The position numbers were made by a program, and so were the translations under genes. Below the pieces are notes generated by a model. It worked only from the letters and a program-made list of their open reading frames with translations, had not been told where the DNA came from and made no database searches. Below are positions 14,372 through 19,862 of a stretch of 19,862 nt of DNA, one piece after another; positions within the stretch are counted from its first letter, which is position 1; the number at the start of each line of letters is the position of its first letter. The DNA comes from a bacterium (GTDB taxonomy: Bacteria > Blakebacterota > Blakebacteria > Blakebacterales > Blakebacteraceae): contig JALGVQ010000020.1 in NCBI GenBank assembly GCA_025774615.1, positions 1-19,862 of the forward strand. Reading direction: 5' to 3'.

Positions 14372-15774
14372 CTCTCATTCCCTTCAGGTTGAGCGTCGCT
14401 GTCCGGGTCCGTTGCCTCGAGCCCGGGACCTGTACTCTCGACCCGCACGCCCGCCATCCCTCTGTTCAGGTAGACCTCCAGAGCATCTCCCTGTTCCAGC
14501 TCCGAAGCGGCCAGCACTACGGCTCCACCCTCGGGCCGGCGCACAATCGCGTAACCCCTTTGCAGAACCGACAGGGGACCCAGGGCGTCGATCGTTCTCC
14601 GGAGCTGATCGAGTACGGAAGTGCTCCGCTCCAGGTGTGCTGCCATGGTACGCGAAAGGCTTGCCGCTGATTTCCGCATGCGACTGTCGGCTACCTCTGC
14701 CCTCAACCGCAGGCTCGTCGGGAGCATTCGCAGAGCCTCATCCGTTCTCTGGGTCTGCTCACGGATCCGCGCGCTCATCCGCTGGAATCCGTGTGCGCGA
14801 GTGAACCAGTCTACCCGCTCGAGCAGCACCGACAGTTGCTGACCGATTGCTCCGGCACTCCTCTCACCGAGTTCACCGATACGTGATCTCCAGAGATCGG
14901 CGGGCCAGGCAACCAGCTCAGCGGCTGCGCTCGGTGTCGGCATGCGCTGGTCGGCGACCCAGTCACAGATCGTCCAGTCTATCTCATGACCGACAGCCGA
15001 TACGACTGGTATCGTACAGGCCGCGACAGCCCGGGCCACGATCTCTTCATTGAACGGCCACAGGTCCTCAAGGCTCCCGCCACCCCGGGTCAGAACGATA
15101 CATTCAATACCCGTGGCCTTCTGCAGAGACTCGAGTGCCGCCACGATCTCTGCGGCAGCGCCCTCTCCCTGAACCCGGGAAGGAGCGATAACGATCTCCA
15201 GCGCGGGGTTCCGACGCTCGGTGATGTCGAGAAAATCCTGAAGAGCTGCTGCCTGCATGCTGGTCACGACCCCGACCCTGAAGGGGAAATCAGGTATCGA
15301 CTGTTTCTGCTCCTCGTCGAAGAGTCCCTCCCCCGCCAGTTTCTCCTTCAGCTTCTGGAACGCCAGTTCCAGCTCTCCGATTCCTGCAGGCTTCAGTTGC
15401 CTGATGACCAGCTGGTACTGGCCGCGCTGGGGATAGAGGGTCACTTCGGCCTGAACCTGCACCTTCATACCGTCTTCCAGGTCGAAACGGAGCGAAGCTA
15501 CCGTTTCATCCCAGATGACAATCCGGGCCTCCGCCTTGCTGTCCTTGAGAGTTCCGTACACACGGGCCCGCCCACCCGTTCGATAGTATTTGATTCCGCT
15601 CAGTTCGCCTTCGACCCAGACGGTGCCGACCTCATCCTGAAGGAGGTTACGGACTGTGCGATTGAGTTCTTCTACCGTGAGTATCGAGGCGGTCATCCCG
15701 GGCGTTTCAGGTGCGGAGGGAACAGTAGTATCCAACTGGTCGAACAGGGAGGGCTGTCCAGGGTCGGACGACAC
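14368..15774 (-). CDS. xseA: Exodeoxyribonuclease VII large subunit
   Basis: The catalytic subunit of exonuclease VII, which cuts single-stranded DNA from both ends into oligonucleotides in repair and recombination. It is 468 aa. The OB-fold DNA-binding domain spans about 30-125 (LTVEELNRTVRNLL, VEGELSG, RVYGTLKD). The nuclease domain follows, with TRGGGSLEDLWPFNEE at 229-244, VGHEIDW at 261-267, and ADQRMPTPSAAAE. The rest is the long helical region that binds XseB. The GTG start at 15774 shares one base with the folD stop (TAGTG). An internal ATG at residue 27 would also leave a complete OB fold, and residues 1-26 are Pro/Asp-rich, so the true start may be there. The upstream GTG is kept because coupled starts are the rule in this operon. 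Confidence 0.95.
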   Translation of the reverse strand: MSSDPGQPSLFDQLDTTVPSAPETPGMTASILTVEELNRTVRNLLQDEVGTVWVEGELSGIKYYRTGGRARVYGTLKDSKAEARIVIWDETVASLRFDLEDGMKVQVQAEVTLYPQRGQYQLVIRQLKPAGIGELELAFQKLKEKLAGEGLFDEEQKQSIPDFPFRVGVVTSMQAAALQDFLDITERRNPALEIVIAPSRVQGEGAAAEIVAALESLQKATGIECIVLTRGGGSLEDLWPFNEEIVARAVAACTIPVVSAVGHEIDWTICDWVADQRMPTPSAAAELVAWPADLWRSRIGELGERSAGAIGQQLSVLLERVDWFTRAHGFQRMSARIREQTQRTDEALRMLPTSLRLRAEVADSRMRKSAASLSRTMAAHLERSTSVLDQLRRTIDALGPLSVLQRGYAIVRRPEGGAVVLAASELEQGDALEVYLNRGMAGVRVESTGPGLEATDPDSDAQPEGNER

Positions 15775-16661
15775 TAGTGGATACCGTGGATCATCCTGGC
15801 GGCCTGGAGGGTATTGACCATCAGCATGGTAATGGTCATCGGCCCCACTCCCCCGGGTACAGGTGTGATGGCGGAGGCAACTTCCAGGGCCGCCTCAAAA
15901 TCAACATCTCCGACCATGCGCCATCCTCTTTCCCGGGTCGCGTCCTCCACCCGGTTACTGCCTACATCGATTACAACCGCGCCCGGTTTCAGCCACTCCG
16001 CCTTGATGAACCGGGGGCTGCCGATCGCCGCGATAACGATGTCCGCGCTCCGAACGACATCAGGAAGGTTCTCTGTTCGGCTGTGCGCGACGGTCACCGT
16101 GGCGTTGGCCCGATCATTCTTCTGCATCAGAAGCATGGCTACCGGCTTGCCGACGATGTTGCTGCGCCCTACTACCACCACGTGCTTCCCAGAGGGCGGG
16201 TTGTCTGAACGCTGAAGGAGTTCCACGATTCCGGCCGGCGTACAGGGAGAGAACCGGGGCTGTCCCACCATCAGGCGGCCGACATTGTCGGGATGGAACC
16301 CGTCGACATCCTTGATCGGGTCGATTGCCAGCAACACCTTCTGTTCATCTATATGCCCGGGTAGAGGAAGCTGGACAAGGATACCGTGCACGGCCGGATC
16401 TTCATTCAACCTTGCCACGAGTGCCAGGAGATCGGCTTCCGGCATATCGGCCGGGTGTTCCTCGGCGAACGAGTTGATTCCGAGATCCTCGCAGGCCTTT
16501 TTCTTCATCCCGACATAAGAACGACTCCCGGGATCATCACCGAGCAGGACCGTCGCCAGTCCCGGTGTGATCCCCTGTTCCCTGAGTTGCTGCACTCCTG
16601 AGGCGACTTCCTCCCGTATTGTAGCGGCAACCTTTTTCCCGTCGATCAGCGAAGCGCTCAT
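15774..16661 (-). CDS. folD: Bifunctional methylenetetrahydrofolate dehydrogenase/cyclohydrolase
   Basis: A 295-aa cytoplasmic enzyme converting 5,10-methylene-THF to 10-formyl-THF with reduction of NADP+, supplying purine and initiator-tRNA formylation. The catalytic YxxxK is Tyr49-Lys53 (SYVGMKKK). [11 protein letters not shown] is at 95-105 and KDVDGFHP at 117-124. The Rossmann-type NADP site is [13 protein letters not shown] at 163-175, and [10 protein letters not shown] at 267-276 is the C-terminal signature. Its ATG overlaps the metallophosphoesterase stop by four bases (ATGA), and its TAG overlaps the xseA start. The folD-xseA-xseB order is common in bacteria. No anomalies were seen. 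Confidence 0.97.
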   Translation of the reverse strand: MSASLIDGKKVAATIREEVASGVQQLREQGITPGLATVLLGDDPGSRSYVGMKKKACEDLGINSFAEEHPADMPEADLLALVARLNEDPAVHGILVQLPLPGHIDEQKVLLAIDPIKDVDGFHPDNVGRLMVGQPRFSPCTPAGIVELLQRSDNPPSGKHVVVVGRSNIVGKPVAMLLMQKNDRANATVTVAHSRTENLPDVVRSADIVIAAIGSPRFIKAEWLKPGAVVIDVGSNRVEDATRERGWRMVGDVDFEAALEVASAITPVPGGVGPMTITMLMVNTLQAARMIHGIH

Positions 16662-17485
16662 TCCATAGCCTTTTCTGCTGGTTCATCTGTTGCCGCGTTC
16701 GGGTCCAGCGGAACGCGATGCCGGTTGATTGTTGTCGCAAAACCGGTTGATTCATCCACCTCCAGCGTGACTCCGCAAAAACAGGGATCGCCGTTCGCGA
16801 CCTGGAATCGGTTCATGATGCCGAGCTTGAATCGGTTCAACGCGTCCTCGGTGCGCACACCGATCACCGAATCGAGGGGGCCGGTCATACCCACATCGGT
16901 GATGTATGCGGTACCGCCGGGCAGAATGCGCTCATCGGCTGTCTGAACATGCGTGTGGGTACCCAGCACTCCCGATACCCGCCCGTCGAGATGCCAGCCA
17001 AAGGCGACCTTCTCACTCGTCGCTTCAGCGTGGAAGTCCACGATGATGATATCCGCCTGCTCTTCCAACTCCTCAAGGAGCGTATCAGCGGCCCTGAAGG
17101 GGTCGTCGAGGCCCCGCATGAACACCCTCCCCTGGAGGTTGAGGACTGCCACCCGGGCACCATTTCCGGCTTTTCCACTCCATATGCCCTTGCCCGGCAC
17201 GCCGGGGGGATAGTTTGCGGGACGGAGCAGGCGTGGCTCATCGTTGAGGAAGCCGAGAACCTCCCGCTTGTCGAAGGAGTGATTACCACCAGAAATGACA
17301 TCGATCCCGAGCGCGAAGAGTTCCTGTGCGACCCGTTCGGTGATGCCGAAACCGCCGGCGGCGTTCTCACCGTTGGCGATGATGAGATCATATTGACCGT
17401 CACCCGCTTTGTCGTTCAGCCAGGAGGCCGTGACGCGACGCCCGATCCTGCCCATGATATCGCCGATGAAGAGGATTCTGGTCAT
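16658..17485 (-). CDS. ymdB: YmdB-family metallophosphoesterase (2',3'-cyclic nucleotide phosphodiesterase)
   Basis: A 275-aa calcineurin-like phosphoesterase of the TIGR00282/YmdB family. In Bacillus subtilis the protein hydrolyses cyclic nucleotides and affects biofilm and sporulation decisions. The expected dinuclear metal and acid residues all appear: Asp9 (FIGDIMG), Glu40 and Asn41 (NGENAAGG), Asn68 and His69 (GGNHSFD), His152 ([10 protein letters not shown]), His177 and His179 (GTHTHVQT). ATG 17485 is preceded by GAGGA at 7-8 nt and begins MTRILFIGD as in the family. The reading frame is open further upstream to 17566, into zapA, but that segment lacks family similarity. In many bacteria rny (RNase Y) sits between zapA and this gene; here it is absent. 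The folD start overlaps its stop codon. The physiological substrate here is unknown. Confidence 0.93.
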   Translation of the reverse strand: MTRILFIGDIMGRIGRRVTASWLNDKAGDGQYDLIIANGENAAGGFGITERVAQELFALGIDVISGGNHSFDKREVLGFLNDEPRLLRPANYPPGVPGKGIWSGKAGNGARVAVLNLQGRVFMRGLDDPFRAADTLLEELEEQADIIIVDFHAEATSEKVAFGWHLDGRVSGVLGTHTHVQTADERILPGGTAYITDVGMTGPLDSVIGVRTEDALNRFKLGIMNRFQVANGDPCFCGVTLEVDESTGFATTINRHRVPLDPNAATDEPAEKAME

Positions 17486-17513
17486 TCGTGTTCCTCGCAG
17501 GTATTCAGGCGGT

Positions 17514-17542
17514 GGTTCGGTCGGGATGACGGTTCGGTCGGG
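17514..17542. repeat. Perfect 12-nt tandem direct repeat upstream of ymdB
   Basis: GGTTCGGTCGGG occurs at 17514-17525 and again at 17531-17542 on the plus strand, with a 5-nt spacer, giving a 17-nt period. It fills most of the 67-nt gap between zapA and ymdB, starting 29 nt upstream of the ymdB ATG. It could be a binding site for a regulator or RNA-binding protein, or a simple tandem duplication. Confidence 0.6.
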
Positions 17543-17552
17543 CATACCGGGA

Positions 17553-17834
17553 TCACTCTCCGGCAAGTCCCTTCCGCACCCGATCAGCGAGCAGGGTCAG
17601 ACGGTCTTCGTACTCCTCGATCTCGTTCTCACTGGAACCTCTCAGCTGGAAGAGTTCGTCAGTGATATTAAGGGCTGCCAGTATCGCCACCTTCGTAGTC
17701 GATTTGACACTGAGGCTTTCGGCAACTTCCTTCATCTTCCCGTCCACATACGCGGCTACTTCCTGGATGTAATCGGAATCAGCCTCTCCCTTGACCGGGT
17801 ATTCCGTTCCGTAGATGGTGACTTTAACGCTCAT
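17553..17834 (-). CDS. zapA: Cell division protein ZapA
   Basis: A 93-aa cytoplasmic FtsZ-ring-associated protein that cross-links FtsZ filaments. The N-terminal globular domain begins VKVTIYGTEYPVKGEADSDY. It continues through AAYVDGKMKEVAESL and the conserved KVAILAALNITDELFQL helix, followed by a C-terminal coiled coil (ENEIEEYEDRLTLLADRVRKGL). Length and pattern match ZapA throughout. The gene starts 3 nt after the coiled-coil gene and has no good Shine-Dalgarno sequence, so it is probably translated by coupling. A position right after pheT is a recurring arrangement for zapA in bacteria. Confidence 0.93.
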   Translation of the reverse strand: MSVKVTIYGTEYPVKGEADSDYIQEVAAYVDGKMKEVAESLSVKSTTKVAILAALNITDELFQLRGSSENEIEEYEDRLTLLADRVRKGLAGE

Positions 17835-17837
17835 GAT

Positions 17838-18110
17838 CTACAGCGATTCCAGTCTGGCCAGCACATTCGTGAGTCGGCTCTGGATCTCCTCACGCTTCTT
17901 GCGATACCTGAGATCCAGCTCTCCTGAGATGTCGCCGGCTTTACGGCGAAGGCGTTCGAGTTCCTTTACCTGGCTGTTGAATTCGGCTTCCATCTCCTGC
18001 AGTCGATCCTCTGTCTTTTTCCGGTTCTTCCGCGATTTCTCAAGTTCCTTGAGGATTGCGTCCATCTGTTTTTCAAGATCATCGAGTGGTTTCATGCGTG
18101 ATCCGGCCAT
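17838..18110 (-). CDS. Short coiled-coil protein, possible ZapB-like partner of ZapA
   Basis: A 90-aa highly charged helical protein with heptad-like hydrophobic spacing along most of its length (LDDLEKQMDAILKELEK, DRLQEMEAEFNSQVKELERL, REEIQSRLTNVLARLESL). No signal peptide, membrane segment or enzymatic motif is seen. ATG 18110 was chosen because AGAGG precedes it by about 7-8 nt; a TTG two codons earlier and an ATG five codons later are alternatives. The gene lies between pheT and zapA, 3 nt from zapA. E. coli ZapB is an 81-aa antiparallel coiled coil that binds ZapA, so size, structure and context make a Z-ring role plausible. Sequence similarity to ZapB cannot be judged by eye, since any coiled coil looks similar. 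Confidence 0.75.
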   Translation of the reverse strand: MAGSRMKPLDDLEKQMDAILKELEKSRKNRKKTEDRLQEMEAEFNSQVKELERLRRKAGDISGELDLRYRKKREEIQSRLTNVLARLESL

Positions 18111-18126
18111 GGCCAAGCCTCTGCCA

Positions 18127-18164
18127 GGTTCGATCTGGAACCGTTTCTGAGATCAGGTTCTCAG
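18127..18164 (-). other. Two tandem hairpins at the pheT 3' end
   Basis: CTGAGA/TCTCAG (18147-18152 with 18159-18164) forms a perfect 6-bp stem with a 6-nt loop spanning the pheT stop codon. GGTTC/GAACC (18127-18131 with 18138-18142) forms a perfect 5-bp stem, also with a 6-nt loop, 4 nt away. No U-tract follows either. Alternative pairings across the two are possible (GAACC with GGTTC, GATCT with AGATC), so the structures may be mutually exclusive. The role is unknown. Confidence 0.4.
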
Positions 18165-19862
18165 GCGGGCTCCAAACTCGTTCTCAAGTATCTTGATCAG
18201 TTTCTTAAGTATTTCATCCAAATCACTATCAGACATGGTATTCCCAATATCGCGCAAGCGCAATGAGAGGAGTACACTCTTCCTGTCCGCAGGAATCTGT
18301 TCGCCCGCGTATTCCTCAGTCAGCCTGACGTCTTCAACCCGTTTCTCTTCCCGCAGCCGGTTGAGGATCGTACCGATCTCTGCATCGAGTGGCAGGATGA
18401 CCGAGAGATCCCGATCTGCCGCGGGGAACCGGGGAAGCCCCTGATATCTGCCCACGGGATGTCTCCCCGCTTCGAGTATATCGAGCCTGAATCCGAAGAC
18501 CCAGACTGGTTCTGAAAGTCCCAGATTCTCTTCGAGCCTGGCGGCGATCCTGCCCGCGAAACCGAGTTCATTCTCCTCATCGTCCACGAGCAGAGCGCCG
18601 GTTGACTTCACGAGCGCCGGTCCATCGTAGGGAAGTGCCCGGGGAGTGTCAAGATTGAGGGATCTGAACAAAGCGGTTACAAGTCCTGTCAGATCGAACC
18701 AGTCGGTCCGGGAGTCGGGTTCATCCCAGATCTCAGCCCTGCGGGTTCCATGGAGAGCGCCCACGATCCATTCACACTCTCTCGCGGCCCCTTCTTCAGT
18801 ATGGTGGATCATCCCGATCTCGAATATGCGCACATCGGAGATCTGATGGCGTACGTTCCAGGCCAGGGTCTTCAGTACCCCTGGGAGGAGATCACGTCGC
18901 AGTTCCGAACTCTCCTCACCTCGAGGATTTGCCAGAACAACCGGCTCGATGTCCGGCAGGATGGGATGACAGGCGTCTCTCGCCACCAGTGAGTCGGTAA
19001 TGACCTCATAGAAGCCGAGAGGCACGAGCGTTTCCCTGATATTCCGCCGCAATATCTGGCGTGGCGTGGAACCTGCCGGCGCAGAACCAGAGAGAGAAGT
19101 ATCACTGCCCAGTTCGTCATAACCGAAGACACGGGCCAGTTCTTCCGCGACGTGGGCCTCTCCGGTGGCGTCGGGCCGCCATGGCGGTACGGTCACCTGC
19201 CAATTCCCCGCTTCTTCACCAGTTTGAGTCCCGAATCCCAGTCGCTCGAGGATACCGATCGCTTTCTCTTCGGGAATGGAGACTCCGAGAAGCCCATCGA
19301 TCCATGGTTTCCGAACCATCACCACACGGGATTCCAGCGCTCCTGGTGCGACCTGCTCGACGAGCCCCGCAGCTACTTCTCCACCTGCCAGCTCTGCGAT
19401 CATTCGTGCCGCCCGGTCAGCGGCCCTGCCCGGCATGGTCGGATCGGTGCCCCGCTCGAATCGTTTCCTGCTCTCGGTTACAATACCAAGGTGACTGCCG
19501 CCGATACTGACCCTGACCGCATCGAAGTGAGCGCTCTCCAGCAGGATGTCTGTCGTATCCCCGCTGATCTCTGAATCATGCCCCCCCATAACACCGGCAA
19601 CAGCCAACGCGCGCTCCGGATCGGCTATGAGAAGGATCTCGGGATTGAGGGTCTGCATCTCCTCATCGAGGGTCCTCAGCCCCTCCCCTTCGTGAGCACG
19701 GCGGACCACGATCGAGCCATCGGCGATGCGCCGCAGATCGAACGCATGCTGCGGCTGTCCGATCTCCATCATGATGTAATTCGTTATATCCACGATCAGG
19801 TTGATCGGCCTCAGCCCCACGGCGCGAAGGCGTCCCGCGAGCCAGGGAGGTGAGGATCCGTG
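18153..19862 (-). CDS. pheT: Phenylalanyl-tRNA synthetase beta subunit, N-terminus outside window
   Basis: The beta chain of the alpha2-beta2 PheRS that charges tRNA-Phe and edits mischarged Tyr. 569 residues are visible with no start codon: the frame runs off the right edge. The full family length is about 790 aa, so some 200-230 residues (tRNA-binding and first domains) are missing. The visible part begins SSPPWLAGRLRA, then GLRPINLIVDITNYIMMEIG and GQPQHAFD (the B3/B4 editing domain). VTESRKRFERGTDP follows, then a B5 domain at about 175-250 (VPPWRPDATGEAHVAEELAR, FGYDEL). The catalytic-like core comes next, and a C-terminal anticodon-binding FDX-ACB domain (GRYQGLPRFPAADRDLSV, RLRDIGNTMSDSDLDEIL). 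A GTG inside the frame at 19820 is not the start, because conserved PheT sequence precedes it. pheS is expected further right. Confidence 0.97.
   Translation of the reverse strand, partial: HGSSPPWLAGRLRAVGLRPINLIVDITNYIMMEIGQPQHAFDLRRIADGSIVVRRAHEGEGLRTLDEEMQTLNPEILLIADPERALAVAGVMGGHDSEISGDTTDILLESAHFDAVRVSIGGSHLGIVTESRKRFERGTDPTMPGRAADRAARMIAELAGGEVAAGLVEQVAPGALESRVVMVRKPWIDGLLGVSIPEEKAIGILERLGFGTQTGEEAGNWQVTVPPWRPDATGEAHVAEELARVFGYDELGSDTSLSGSAPAGSTPRQILRRNIRETLVPLGFYEVITDSLVARDACHPILPDIEPVVLANPRGEESSELRRDLLPGVLKTLAWNVRHQISDVRIFEIGMIHHTEEGAARECEWIVGALHGTRRAEIWDEPDSRTDWFDLTGLVTALFRSLNLDTPRALPYDGPALVKSTGALLVDDEENELGFAGRIAARLEENLGLSEPVWVFGFRLDILEAGRHPVGRYQGLPRFPAADRDLSVILPLDAEIGTILNRLREEKRVEDVRLTEEYAGEQIPADRKSVLLSLRLRDIGNTMSDSDLDEILKKLIKILENEFGARLRT

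Noticed and set aside
13797-14804. A 335-codon plus-strand open frame antisense to ispA, xseB and xseA
   Set aside because: It crosses three overlapping real genes and has Arg/Pro/Ser-rich low-complexity content, typical of shadow frames.
17486-17552. A 6S RNA downstream of zapA, as in Gammaproteobacteria
   Set aside because: The gap is only 67 nt, too short for the roughly 180-nt RNA, and is largely occupied by the tandem repeat.
17486-17566. A 27-residue N-terminal extension of the YmdB-like protein overlapping zapA
   Set aside because: ATG 17485 has a good ribosome site and begins with the family's own N-terminus (MTRILFIGD); the extension is Pro-rich with no similarity.
1-19862. CRISPR array, tRNA/rRNA genes, insertion sequences, toxin-antitoxin or phage-defence modules
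   Set aside because: No regularly spaced repeats, cloverleaf sequence, transposase motifs or defence-type domains were recognised; all genes fit metabolic, housekeeping or envelope roles.

Overview
The window is bacterial, gene-dense, and of fairly high GC by eye. Every gene I can support lies on the minus strand, so transcription runs from the right edge to the left. The organism is probably an uncultured lineage of the FCB superphylum (Zixibacteria-, Latescibacterota-, Krumholzibacteriota- or Eisenbacteria-like). The evidence is a secreted Asp-box propeller protein with a C-terminal NYPNPFN sorting-type domain, a typical FCB hallmark, next to a conserved Gram-negative housekeeping cluster. 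The exact phylum cannot be read from this stretch.

Right part (19862 to 9159): one tightly packed run that behaves like an operon. It holds pheT (5' part outside the window), a coiled-coil protein that may be a ZapB analogue, zapA, a YmdB-type metallophosphoesterase, folD, xseA, xseB, ispA, dxs, nadK, a six-repeat TPR protein with a very acidic N-terminus, and a 53-codon membrane ORF. Many junctions overlap by 1 to 7 bases (ATGA, TAGTG, TGATG), which suggests translational coupling. The run joins translation, Z-ring assembly, one-carbon and NADP(H) metabolism, DNA repair (exonuclease VII) and isoprenoid synthesis (Dxs feeding IspA). A hairpin after the last small ORF may end it.

Middle part (9158 to 5836): an acyl-CoA ligase of the FadD type, with a plausible sigma70-like promoter and a structured leader of about 110 nt, followed closely by a secreted M24 Xaa-Pro aminopeptidase.

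Left part (5835 to 1): an 881-aa exported Asp-box/sortilin-like beta-propeller protein and a CPBP-family membrane protease form one pair. An acetyl-CoA C-acetyltransferase and a 3-hydroxyacyl-CoA dehydrogenase (3' end cut by the window edge) form another. The last two catalyse consecutive steps between acetyl-CoA and 3-hydroxybutyryl-CoA and, with the acyl-CoA ligase, point to acyl-CoA metabolism.

No tRNA, rRNA, CRISPR array, insertion sequence or phage gene was seen, and no gap without a gene exceeds about 150 bases. I found no convincing new defence or mobile system. The items most worth a second look are a repeated regulatory-looking motif in two intergenic regions, a perfect 12-nt tandem repeat upstream of ymdB, paired hairpins after pheT, the ZapA-partner candidate, and the acidic TPR protein with its overlapping micro-ORF.
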